A DNA stretch of 64,000 bases. Source: JAXDJH01 sp034663635. Its GTDB lineage: Bacteria; Actinomycetota; CADDZG01; WHSQ01. The translations under genes were made by a program, and so were the position numbers. Of this stretch, positions 41,681-49,326 are shown piece by piece. The notes under the pieces are model-generated. The model saw only the letters and a list, made by a program, of their open reading frames with translations. It ran no database searches and was not told the origin of the DNA. Each line of letters begins with the position of its first letter. Within the stretch, counting starts at the first letter, position 1. The stretch lies in NCBI GenBank assembly GCA_034663635.1, contig JAXDJH010000023.1, forward strand, positions 1-64,000, read 5' to 3'.

Positions 41681-42208
41681 ATGCATGTAAATGCGCGCGC
41701 GACGTCTGCCCACAAGTTCAGGGTGGCGTTGTTGATTTCATCGGTAATGGCGGTACTTCTCGTTGGTGCGCTACCCGGCATCGGCAAAGCTCATTCCCTT
41801 GCAGGCGGCGGCGGTGGCTTTTACTTCAAGCGATCCGAGCGTTGCCTCATGGGGAAGATCAACGCGATCCGCAGGAACAACGGTCGTCACGCCCTCAACT
41901 GGGACAAGCAGCTGGGCTTCGTCGCACGGATGCACGCGAACAACATGGCATCGCAGGGCGGCGTGTGGCACGACTACTCGGTGGGCCAGCGAGTTACGCA
42001 CTGGGTGAGCCTCGGTCAGAACACGGGCCGCGGCGGCGCGTGCAAGCGGATCATTCATTCGTTCATGCGCTCGAGTTCGCACCGCGCGAACATCCTGGGG
42101 CAGTGGCGCTTCATCGGGATCGGGACGGAATGGCGCGGCCGCCGTCTTTACGTTCAGCAGTTGTTCGAGTCGCGGCGCAACCCGGGGAATATCTACTCGA
42201 CGCCCTAA
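41681..42208 (+). CDS. Secreted CAP-domain protein
   Basis: A 175-residue exported protein. The signal peptide (hydrophobic run near 15-33, cleavage near KAH-S) is followed by a CAP/SCP domain (CLMGKINAIRRNNGRHALNW, ARMHANNMA, WHDYSV, GQNTGRG, SSSHRANIL, FIGIGTEW). CAP proteins bind lipids or act on surface polymers; bacterial roles are mostly unknown. Start ATG with AAGGAG nine bases upstream. The final bases overlap the end of the convergent binding-protein gene. Confidence 0.88.
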   Translation: MHVNARATSAHKFRVALLISSVMAVLLVGALPGIGKAHSLAGGGGGFYFKRSERCLMGKINAIRRNNGRHALNWDKQLGFVARMHANNMASQGGVWHDYSVGQRVTHWVSLGQNTGRGGACKRIIHSFMRSSSHRANILGQWRFIGIGTEWRGRRLYVQQLFESRRNPGNIYSTP

Positions 42209-43083
42209 CTCTCGTCCGTGGGATAGAGCGCGGCCGCTTCCTCGAGACTCATGCCGGGCGGGTCGAGTGACTCGCCCAGGCCCGGCTCGATCCACCGCTT
42301 GAAGTACTCGGTCCAGCGACCTTCTTGCTGCGCTTCTTCGAGCACCTGATTGACGTAGTCGATCCAGGCCGATGCGCCGGTTTCGAGGACAGCGGAGTAG
42401 CCCTCGGTATTGAGCTGATCGCCGACGATCACGCCGCCGGCGAGTTCGACGATGCCCGCCAGCAGCACGTCGGGGCCGACCACCACGTCGACCCGGCCGT
42501 CGGCGAACATGCCGGCGCACTCTTCGATGCTCGCGCTGACCGGCGTGAGGGTGGTGTTGATTTCCTCTATGGGCACGCCCGTCCCGGGATTCACCGATTC
42601 ACAGACGCGCTCGGTGGTGATGTCGATAGCCTGTTGGATCTCGCTGTCCGGCCTGACCAGGAGTCGTTCGTGGGCGACGTAGTAGGGGTCGGTGAATGCG
42701 AGGTCGCGCGGTTCCACGAGCCGTCCGGTCACCGGCACGAACGGGAACGAGATATCGGCTCCCCCCACTTCCGGCATGCCTAGCAACTCGGTCGCTCCGC
42801 CGGTCACGAACTTGATGTCGACGCCGAGCGAATCGGCGACCTCTCGAGCGAGATCAACCGTGAACCCACTCCACTCGCATCCGGCGGGGATGGGGTCCAA
42901 GCAGTAAGTGAAAGGGTGGGCAGCGGGGTCGATGCCCACTATCAACCGGCCGCGCTGTTGGATCTCGCCCATCACGGTTTCCTCGGGATCGAAGGTTCGC
43001 TTGAGATCGTCGTTCGGTTCCGCCGGGATACACGCGGCGAGCGCAACGAGCGCGAAAAGACAGACGAGGATCCTGCGAGGCAT
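42205..43083 (-). CDS. Second amino-acid-binding lipoprotein (SBP family 3)
   Basis: A 292-residue extracellular solute-binding protein. The lipobox is LAAC (Cys18). The fold begins RGRLIVGIDPAAHPFTYC and contains the GFTVDLAREVADSLGV stretch typical of polar amino acid binding. It is the second binding protein of this operon and differs strongly from the first (44586-45512). It lies 10 bases after the permease gene. Extra cysteines (TYCLDPIPAGCEW) near the ligand site may form a disulfide. Confidence 0.88.
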   Translation of the reverse strand: MPRRILVCLFALVALAACIPAEPNDDLKRTFDPEETVMGEIQQRGRLIVGIDPAAHPFTYCLDPIPAGCEWSGFTVDLAREVADSLGVDIKFVTGGATELLGMPEVGGADISFPFVPVTGRLVEPRDLAFTDPYYVAHERLLVRPDSEIQQAIDITTERVCESVNPGTGVPIEEINTTLTPVSASIEECAGMFADGRVDVVVGPDVLLAGIVELAGGVIVGDQLNTEGYSAVLETGASAWIDYVNQVLEEAQQEGRWTEYFKRWIEPGLGESLDPPGMSLEEAAALYPTDES

Positions 43084-43093
43084 GGCCGAGAGA

Positions 43094-43909
43094 CTAGGCG
43101 ACGTCAGCCTCGGCCGCGACCTGGTCCTCGAGGCCGGTGACCCGCTCGATAGTCGTTCCGGTGCGGCGTCGCTCTCTGATCTCGAGCCGACGCGAGATGC
43201 GCGAGAGGGTGAGGTTGAACGCGATGAACAGCAGGCCGGTGAAAACGAACACGTGCAAGAGTGGTGCGTCCACTCCGCTGCCGGTGAATGGATTCCCCGA
43301 CGTGTTCACGACGATCCGGCTGTGTCTGATCGCTTCCTGGATCGAGATGATGCTGACGAGCGACGTGTCCTTCGTCAGTGTGATCAGCTGAGAAACGGTC
43401 GCCGGCACCATCCTGCGTAGTCCTTGCGGAAGGATGATCAAGCGCATCGCTTGTCCGTAGGTCATACCGAGCGATATCGCGGCCTCGCCCTGTCCGCGCT
43501 CGAGCGATTGGATGCCGGCTCTCATGATCTCGGCGATCACCGCGGAGTTGTAGAGCGTCAGTCCCACGATCGCAGCAGCGATCGCGGGGTTATCGAACGC
43601 GTCGGGGAAGAAGCCGGGAACCGCGTTCTGCCACGCGTCCTTCAAGCCGGAGGGCATCCCGAGGAAGAGATAGAAGATGATGAAGATCAACGGCAGGTTG
43701 CGCCAAACGTCGATCCACAATCCGGCGGGGATGCTCAACCAACGTTTCTTCGAGATCTTGGCAAGGGCTAAGAACAACCCAACGACGAGCGAGAACGCCA
43801 TCGCGATGAGCGCGATCTCGACATTGACCATGAAGCCCTGCAACAGGAACTTGACGTTCGCTCCCTCGAAGAGCCACTTCCAATTGCTCGGGTCGAATAG
43901 ATAGGTCAT
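43094..43909 (-). CDS. Polar amino acid ABC permease (GltK/GluD-like)
   Basis: A 271-residue inner-membrane permease with the coupling motif EIMRAGIQSLERGQGEAAISLGMTYGQAMRLIILPQG. About five helices are visible. It pairs with the permease before it and overlaps that gene by four bases. A charged cytoplasmic tail of about 35 residues (SRRLEIRERRRTGTT) is longer than usual. Confidence 0.93.
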   Translation of the reverse strand: MTYLFDPSNWKWLFEGANVKFLLQGFMVNVEIALIAMAFSLVVGLFLALAKISKKRWLSIPAGLWIDVWRNLPLIFIIFYLFLGMPSGLKDAWQNAVPGFFPDAFDNPAIAAAIVGLTLYNSAVIAEIMRAGIQSLERGQGEAAISLGMTYGQAMRLIILPQGLRRMVPATVSQLITLTKDTSLVSIISIQEAIRHSRIVVNTSGNPFTGSGVDAPLLHVFVFTGLLFIAFNLTLSRISRRLEIRERRRTGTTIERVTGLEDQVAAEADVA

Positions 43910-44568
43910 CGCCGGATCGCCAGCCTTTGCTCGAGGTAACGAACCAGGAACGTGGCTGGGATCGTGAGCATCAGATAACCGACGCCGGCCCAGAAGAAGA
44001 CCTCGTGGGTCTGAAAAGTCTCGGAGTTGATAAGGCGCGCCTGCTTCAGGAGATCATCCGCCAGTCCGAGCGCGACGCCGATCACCGCCGAGTTCTTGAT
44101 CATCGCGATCATCAGGTTGCCGAGCGGCGGGATGACCGTGCGAACCGCTTGGGGCAGCACGATCTTCCGTAACGTCTGGGGATAGGTGAAGCCCAAGGAC
44201 AGGGCCGCGTCGACCTGCCCCCTGCCGACTGCGAAGACGCCCGAGCGGATCGACTCGGCGACGTAGGCCGAGGTGTAGATGCCGAGCGCAAGGACCCCCG
44301 AGATAAGCGGCGTGATCGGGATGCCGGCGCGCCTAACGCCCGCATACATGATGAATAGAAGGATCAGGAGAGGGACGTTACGGAACGTCTCGACGTAGAT
44401 CGCGCCGATGATCTTCAGAAATCTAGGGGGCGAAACCCGAAGAGCCGCTACGAGAAGACCGAGCACCATCGCGATCCCGAAAGCCAAGACCACGAACTTG
44501 CAAGTGACGAAGAACCCCGAGGCGAACTCCGGGAAGTGCCGCGTCAGCACCCCCCAGAGTTCGCTCAT
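43906..44568 (-). CDS. Polar amino acid ABC permease (GltJ/GluC-like)
   Basis: A 220-residue permease with the loop YVAESIRSGVFAVGRGQVDAALSLGFTYPQTLRKIVLPQA, the site that touches the ATPase. Helices span the rest of the protein. It starts 17 bases after the first binding protein. Forms the channel with the next permease for glutamate-type amino acids. Confidence 0.93.
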   Translation of the reverse strand: MSELWGVLTRHFPEFASGFFVTCKFVVLAFGIAMVLGLLVAALRVSPPRFLKIIGAIYVETFRNVPLLILLFIMYAGVRRAGIPITPLISGVLALGIYTSAYVAESIRSGVFAVGRGQVDAALSLGFTYPQTLRKIVLPQAVRTVIPPLGNLMIAMIKNSAVIGVALGLADDLLKQARLINSETFQTHEVFFWAGVGYLMLTIPATFLVRYLEQRLAIRR

Positions 44569-44585
44569 CGGTTAGTTGTTTGCCT

Positions 44586-45512
44586 CTACTTCTTGCAGAA
44601 CTCGACGCACGGGAAGAGCTTGAAAGCGTCCTCCAAGCTCACACGCTGCGGATCGTCCGCCTCGGCCCCCGTGTACTGCCCGACCCACTCCTGGTAGAGG
44701 TCGTCCCAGGTTCCGTCGGCGTAGATGCTGTCGAGAACCTCGTTCACGAAGTCCTGCATGTCGGTCTCCCCGTCCGGAAGCCCGATGCCGTAAGGCTCGG
44801 TCGTGATCGGCTCGCCGACGAGCTCCAGCGAATCGTCCTGGATGACCTGACCGGTGAGGATCACGTCGTCGGAGATCTCCGCGTCGACCGCTCCGTTCTG
44901 GAGCAGCTCGAGGCACTCGGAGTAAGCGTCGACCGTGCGGCGCTTCGCGTCCTTGGCCTTGGCCTTGAGCGTCGCCTCACCGGTCGAGCCGGTGACGGTG
45001 CAGACCTGCTTGCCGCCGAGGTCCTCGAGTCCGGCGATATCCGAGCCTTTGGGGACCAGGATGCGCTGGTGGGCGATGAAGTACGGCCCCGCAAAATCGA
45101 CCTCGGCGTCACGGTCGGTGGTGATCGTCATCGTCGACAGGATCACGTCAACCGTGCCGTCCTTGAGGAACGGGATGCGGTTGTCGGAGATCGCCTCGAT
45201 GAACTTCGGCTCTACATCCAGGTGGTCGGCGATGATCTTGCCGATCTCGACGTCGAAGCCCTGGGGCTCCTTCTCGCCCGGCTTCACGAAGCCGAAGGGA
45301 GGTACGTCGAACTTGACGCCGATAACGATCTCGCCCTTTTCCTGGATCTTCGCCATGGTCGAGCCGGCTGGGATGTCGTGCATCGCTGCTGCGTCGCCGC
45401 CTGAATCCGTGCCACCGTCTGTCTTCTTGTCGTCGCTACCGCAAGCTGCACCCAACATCGCGATCAGAGCGAGGCATGCAACCAGCCATCTCCAGTTCTC
45501 GAACTTCCTCAT
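44586..45512 (-). CDS. Amino-acid-binding lipoprotein of the ABC importer
   Basis: A 308-residue solute-binding lipoprotein with lipobox GAAC (Cys24). Recognition stretches are GEIVIGVKFDVPPFGFVKPG, GFDVEIGKIIADHL and DVILSTMTITTDRDAEVDFAGPYF, as in glutamate/glutamine binding proteins (GluB). It follows the ATPase gene after a 61-base gap with a hairpin, an arrangement that usually raises binding-protein expression. Confidence 0.92.
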   Translation of the reverse strand: MRKFENWRWLVACLALIAMLGAACGSDDKKTDGGTDSGGDAAAMHDIPAGSTMAKIQEKGEIVIGVKFDVPPFGFVKPGEKEPQGFDVEIGKIIADHLDVEPKFIEAISDNRIPFLKDGTVDVILSTMTITTDRDAEVDFAGPYFIAHQRILVPKGSDIAGLEDLGGKQVCTVTGSTGEATLKAKAKDAKRRTVDAYSECLELLQNGAVDAEISDDVILTGQVIQDDSLELVGEPITTEPYGIGLPDGETDMQDFVNEVLDSIYADGTWDDLYQEWVGQYTGAEADDPQRVSLEDAFKLFPCVEFCKK

Positions 45513-45527
45513 GTTTCTCCTTTCCGA

Positions 45528-45547
45528 CCACTCTCGGTTGTGAGTGG
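45528..45547 (-). promoter_or_regulatory. Small hairpin between ATPase and binding protein genes
   Basis: CCACTC and GAGTGG form a six-base stem with an eight-base loop inside the operon. It may stabilise the downstream message or separate expression levels. No T run follows. Confidence 0.35.
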
Positions 45548-45573
45548 CCTGCCCGCGTTCCTTTCACCTACAT

Positions 45574-46341
45574 CTAGTGATGCAGAACCTTGTCTACGAA
45601 ATCTCGGGCCCGCTGGCTCTTCGCGTTCGAGAAGAACTCCTCGGGCGGCGCCTCTTCGACGATGACGCCCTCGTCGATGAACACGACGCGGTCGCACACC
45701 TCGCGCGCGAATCCCATCTCGTGGGTGACGACGATCATCGTCATGCCCTCGCGCGCTAGATCGCGCATAACGTCGAGGACCTCTCGGATCATCTCGGGGT
45801 CGAGCGCGGAGGTCGGCTCGTCGAAGAGCATCAGCTTCGGCTCCATCGCGAGGGCCCGGGCGATCGCGACGCGTTGCTGCTGACCGCCGGACAGGTCGGC
45901 CGGAAACTGATCGGCCTTCTCCGGGATCCCGACGCGTTCGAGGAGCTTCGTCGCCCTCTCGTTCGCTTCGTCATCGGAGACGTGCTTGACCTCGACCGGC
46001 CCGATGGTGATGTTCTGGCGGACCGTCTTGTGAGGGAAGAGGTTGAACGACTGGAAGACCATCCCCATCTCGGCCCGGATGTTGTGGACGTCCTTGCCGG
46101 CCTCGGGGATCGAGCGGCCCTCGAACACCACATCGCCCGAGTCGATCGTCTCGAGTGCGTTGATGCAGCGGAGCATCGTGGATTTGCCCGACCCCGAGGG
46201 CCCCGCAACGACCACCGCCTCGCCACGCCCGATGGCCAGGTCGATGTCTTTCAGGACAACGTTTGACCCGAAGCTCTTCGTGACGCGACGAAGCTCGACG
46301 ATGTGCGTTTGTGCTTGCTCCCCCATGAAGTCGGGGAGCAT
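45574..46341 (-). CDS. Polar amino acid ABC transporter ATPase (GlnQ/GluA-like)
   Basis: A 255-residue ATPase: Walker A GPSGSGKS, signature LSGGQQQRVAIARAL, Walker B MLFDEPTSALDPE and the H-loop VTHEMGFAREV. I chose the ATG at 46341, with AGGA ten bases upstream; the ATG at 46326 is a good alternative and gives 250 residues. It follows the ribbon-helix-helix-like gene by 28 bases. It drives the two permeases downstream. Confidence 0.93.
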   Translation of the reverse strand: MLPDFMGEQAQTHIVELRRVTKSFGSNVVLKDIDLAIGRGEAVVVAGPSGSGKSTMLRCINALETIDSGDVVFEGRSIPEAGKDVHNIRAEMGMVFQSFNLFPHKTVRQNITIGPVEVKHVSDDEANERATKLLERVGIPEKADQFPADLSGGQQQRVAIARALAMEPKLMLFDEPTSALDPEMIREVLDVMRDLAREGMTMIVVTHEMGFAREVCDRVVFIDEGVIVEEAPPEEFFSNAKSQRARDFVDKVLHH

Positions 46342-46369
46342 ATCTGGAATGTCCTGGATGCCCCGGTTT

Positions 46370-46660
46370 TTAGAGGTAGCCCAAGGACTCCAGCCGCTTG
46401 CGGATCGCTTCGATCTCCTCGGGCGAGAGCGGTTCCGTGCCGGGGGCCTCTGAAGCTTCCGCAGGGCGGGCGGCCGGAGGGATGCCCGGAGCCCCTTCAC
46501 CCCTGCGGTGGTGGGATACGAGGTCTCTCAGGACGTATACGGCGAACTCCGTGACCGAGTGGAACCCGGACCCGCCGATCACCTGCTTCAGCTGGTCGTA
46601 CAGGGGCCGCGGGATCTTCAGGGTGACTTGCTCGGCGCCTCCGCCTCCCTCTCGCTTCAT
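46370..46660 (-). CDS. Ribbon-helix-helix-like small protein with LGYL tail
   Basis: A 96-residue protein. The first 50 residues (VTLKIPRPLYDQLKQVIGGSGFHSVTEFAVYVLRDLV) fit a ribbon-helix-helix DNA-binding fold. A Pro/Ala-rich linker follows, then a C-terminal helix ending LSPEEIEAIRKRLESLGYL. That tail recalls the LKELGYIE end of the phosphodiesterase at 13374-14948. A perfect palindrome (46676-46687) lies 15 bases upstream of its start and overlaps the AGGAG site, suggesting self-control. It heads the amino acid ABC operon. Confidence 0.78.
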   Translation of the reverse strand: MKREGGGGAEQVTLKIPRPLYDQLKQVIGGSGFHSVTEFAVYVLRDLVSHHRRGEGAPGIPPAARPAEASEAPGTEPLSPEEIEAIRKRLESLGYL

Positions 46661-46675
46661 GCCCGACTTATAGCA

Positions 46676-46687
46676 CTCCTATAGGAG
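46676..46687. promoter_or_regulatory. CTCCTATAGGAG palindrome (probable operator)
   Basis: A perfect 12-base palindrome between the ribbon-helix-helix gene (minus) and the amidase gene (plus). Its right part supplies AGGAG in front of the minus-strand start at 46660. A repressor bound here would block both promoter and ribosome site. Confidence 0.5.
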
Positions 46688-46802
46688 CGCAGCCAAGGTC
46701 TAAGTCGTGCTTTGGGGCTTGCTCACCTATATCGACTACCCATAAAGGACGTAATAGGGGGGTTAACTCCTGATGCCGTCTGCACTAGCGTGAGTGGTTC
46801 TG

Positions 46803-48554
46803 ATGCGGGCGAGCAGGGTGCTTCTTCGGGCGTTCGTGGCGGTCGCGGTCCTCGCGGCCGTGCTCGTTCCTGCCGTGATCGCTCCGGCCCACACGATCTC
46901 GGTCCCCGTCACTCGGGCTCGCACCGTCACGTTCGGCGATCCCGTGGGCGGGCCCGCCGGATGGAGCGAGGCGTCCCGGCGAGTCCTGTTCGAGTTGCCG
47001 GCCACCCACATCGGGTTCTCGTGGGCAGGCGTCGAAGGCACCGGGATCCGCTATCGCACGATCGGCGCCGACGGGGATACGTCGCGCTGGCGGCGAGCTA
47101 CCGAGGCACACGACATGGAGGCCGGCGACGAGCACTACAGCGCGGTCTTGTCCGTGGACGGAAGCAAAGGCCTCGAGTGGAAGCCGGTCGAGACCCTTCG
47201 CCACAGGGTCTCTAACGTCACGCTCGATTACATCGACTCGCTCCACGGCCCCCGCGAATCCATCGCAGTTGATTCGATCGCAGAAGCGGCAGCGGGGGAG
47301 CCGCACATCGTCACTCGCGCTGAGTGGGGCGCGGACGAATCTCTGAAGAGCACTTCCGGTGGTTGCGAGCGCCAGTTCTTCCCATTGCAACAGCTCTTCG
47401 TTCATCACACCGCAGGGTCTAACTTCGATACGCATCCGAAGGCGACCATGCGTTCCGTCTACTGGTTCCACACCGAGCGACGCGGCTGGTGCGACATCGG
47501 CTACAACTTCGTGATCGCTCCGGACGGGACGATCTTCGAAGGTCGCTGGGCCCGCTCGTACGCGCCGTTCGAGAAGCACGACTCGGAGAACCGGGCCGGT
47601 GAGGTGGTGGCCGGAGCTCACGTCGAGAGTTACAACTCGGGCAGCGCGGGCGTGAGTCTCATGGGCAATTACTCGCTCGTGAAACCGTCGCCGGCGATGC
47701 GCCGCTCGCTGGCCGAGCTCCTCGCGTGGGAGGTGGATCGCCACGGCCTGAAGCCTCAGGCGGAGCACCGCTACCGCAATCCCCAAACGAGTCTGACCAA
47801 GCGGCTCCCCTACATCGCGGGCCATCGCGACGCGGGCGACACGGAGTGTCCCGGCAACTATGTCTACGCGGCGTTGCCTTCGATCCGGGCCGACGTCGCT
47901 GCGGTCGTCGGCAACGGCAAAACGACTAGCTCCCTGACCCTTCAGACGATGGCCGACAGGATCAACTATGGCGAATACGCGACGTTCACCGGCACCTTGC
48001 TCGATGAATCCGGCATTGGCCTAGGGCGACGATCGATCTACTCGTACATCAAACCGGCCGGGATGGAGTGGAGGGCCGGGCCCAAGACGACCACCGCTCC
48101 CGACGGATCGTTCGTGCTGAGCCTCACGCCGCAACGCAACGTCGCCGTCGTCGCGGTCTACGACGGCGACGAGACGACGTGGGGCGCGTCTAGCGAAGCG
48201 GTCTCGGTCAAGGTTCAGCCGGTCGTGACGCTTGCGCCGGAGAACGGAACGTTCGACGCGTACGGCATCAGTCATTTCCCGGCAGGGACATCGGCCGTTG
48301 CTCTATCGGGTGACGTCTCGCCGGCTCACGTTGGCGGCGAGATCGTTCTAAGGGTCGCGCGGGTCGAGGCGGACGGCAGTTACACGCTGCTGACGACCCA
48401 GACGCTGGGACTCAACGAGGCGAGTGCTTATCGCTACGAGTTCGTCCTGCCCAAGCCCTACGCCGGCACCTACCGTTCACTCGCCTGGTTCCAAGGCGAC
48501 ACCGATCACGCCCGAGCCTCGAGCCCCGAGATCTTCTTCATAGTCGACCCCTAA
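46803..48554 (+). CDS. Secreted N-acetylmuramoyl-L-alanine amidase (PGRP type)
   Basis: A 583-residue exported cell-wall hydrolase. A signal peptide (about 1-30) is followed by a PGRP-like amidase domain (about 155-335). It shows RAEWGADESL, the zinc-site VHHTAG, YNFVIAPDGTIFEGRW, and GHRDAGDTECPGN (second His and Cys). Immunoglobulin-like domains (about 370-580) probably bind the wall or polymers. The ATG at 46803 is chosen because the signal peptide begins there; a GTG at 46794 is three codons earlier. Upstream is a 142-base gap with two dyads. Confidence 0.9.
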   Translation: MRASRVLLRAFVAVAVLAAVLVPAVIAPAHTISVPVTRARTVTFGDPVGGPAGWSEASRRVLFELPATHIGFSWAGVEGTGIRYRTIGADGDTSRWRRATEAHDMEAGDEHYSAVLSVDGSKGLEWKPVETLRHRVSNVTLDYIDSLHGPRESIAVDSIAEAAAGEPHIVTRAEWGADESLKSTSGGCERQFFPLQQLFVHHTAGSNFDTHPKATMRSVYWFHTERRGWCDIGYNFVIAPDGTIFEGRWARSYAPFEKHDSENRAGEVVAGAHVESYNSGSAGVSLMGNYSLVKPSPAMRRSLAELLAWEVDRHGLKPQAEHRYRNPQTSLTKRLPYIAGHRDAGDTECPGNYVYAALPSIRADVAAVVGNGKTTSSLTLQTMADRINYGEYATFTGTLLDESGIGLGRRSIYSYIKPAGMEWRAGPKTTTAPDGSFVLSLTPQRNVAVVAVYDGDETTWGASSEAVSVKVQPVVTLAPENGTFDAYGISHFPAGTSAVALSGDVSPAHVGGEIVLRVARVEADGSYTLLTTQTLGLNEASAYRYEFVLPKPYAGTYRSLAWFQGDTDHARASSPEIFFIVDP

Positions 48555-48559
48555 AGCGA

Positions 48560-48587
48560 AAGGCCCCGCTGGGAGTCGGGGCCTTCC
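48560..48587 (+). terminator. Intrinsic terminator after the amidase gene
   Basis: A nine-base stem AAGGCCCCG/CGGGGCCTT with an eight-base loop follows the stop by five bases. It separates the amidase from the convergent CAP gene. Confidence 0.8.
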
Positions 48588-48660
48588 GGTTGACCCTGCT
48601 GGGAGACAGGGGCGGGTGGGACTTAGGCGTTGCTTGTCGTTGCGCTTGTTATCGCGCCCT

Positions 48661-49143
48661 CTAACAGAGCGGGCTCCCAGGGTTGGCCGAGGCTTCGAAG
48701 ATCACGGTCACCCATAGACGACCGTTTGCTTCTTTGGTTCCTACGCCCACGTACTTGAATGACGTGAACAAGATGTTTTCTTTGTGGGCCGGTGAATTCA
48801 TGAAGGCGGTGTGGAGCGAGTCGACCGTCGAGCCGACACCCACGTTCTCGCCGAGGGTGGACCAGTTCGTCACTCGGTGACGGAGGTCGCCGGATTCCGT
48901 GTGATACAGGGTGTTGCGGTTGACCATCTCCGTCGTGTGCTTCTTGGCGGCCTTTGAAAGCTCCGGATCCAAGATCAGGGTGCCCTTGTCGTTGTTATGC
49001 CGCGCGTTGTTCATCAAGCGCGTGAACTCCTTCTCCTTGTTGTTGTTCGAGTAGCACAGAGCCGAAGCGGCCGGTGCCGGAAGAAGGGTTGCGAGCATCA
49101 AGCTCGCTGCGAGTATTGCGGAGAACCGCTTGAACGCGGACAC
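48661..49143 (-). CDS. Riboswitch-controlled secreted CAP-domain protein
   Basis: A 160-residue exported CAP protein. The GTG at 49143 lies eight bases after GGGAGG, and a signal peptide ends at ASA-L (about 29). The CAP motifs are FTRLMNNARHNNDKGTLILDPELSKAAKKHT, YHTESGDL, LGENVGVG and SPAHKENIL. A longer frame from 49185 would run into the aptamer and is rejected. Two cysteines, one at each end, may close the chain. Production should respond to c-di-GMP through the leader. Confidence 0.88.
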   Translation of the reverse strand: MSAFKRFSAILAASLMLATLLPAPAASALCYSNNNKEKEFTRLMNNARHNNDKGTLILDPELSKAAKKHTTEMVNRNTLYHTESGDLRHRVTNWSTLGENVGVGSTVDSLHTAFMNSPAHKENILFTSFKYVGVGTKEANGRLWVTVIFEASANPGSPLC

Positions 49144-49151
49144 TACGAACC

Positions 49152-49243
49152 TCCCAGTTCGGTAGCTGGGCGACCCCTCTCCCAAGGGGCCCCTGGCTTT
49201 GCGCCCCCGCCTTGCGACGGGTTTGCCTTTTCGTTGGGGCTAC
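49152..49243 (-). promoter_or_regulatory. Cyclic di-GMP-I (GEMM-I) riboswitch
   Basis: On the minus strand the leader reads GGCAAACCC, a stem with a GCAA tetraloop, then GGGGGCGCAAAGCC, a second hairpin made of GGGGCCCC/GGGGTC, and a closing AGCTACCGAACTGGG. These are the conserved landmarks of class I aptamers. The closing stem ends right at the GGGAGG ribosome site of the CAP gene, so ligand binding could mask or free it. It shares its core with the aptamer at 2508-2585. Confidence 0.92.
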
Positions 49244-49296
49244 AAGAAGAAGTTTCGGAAGGTTGTGGCTGTTACTTGAGTAGTCAAATCACGCAA

Positions 49297-49322
49297 CTGG
49301 GTGTCTTCCCGCTGACACCCAG
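49297..49322 (-). terminator. Hairpin after the Ser/Thr kinase
   Basis: A nine-base perfect stem (CTGGGTGTC/GACACCCAG) with an eight-base loop sits four bases past the kinase stop and before the riboswitch. There is no strong T run. Confidence 0.6.
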
Positions 49323-49326
49323 TGGA

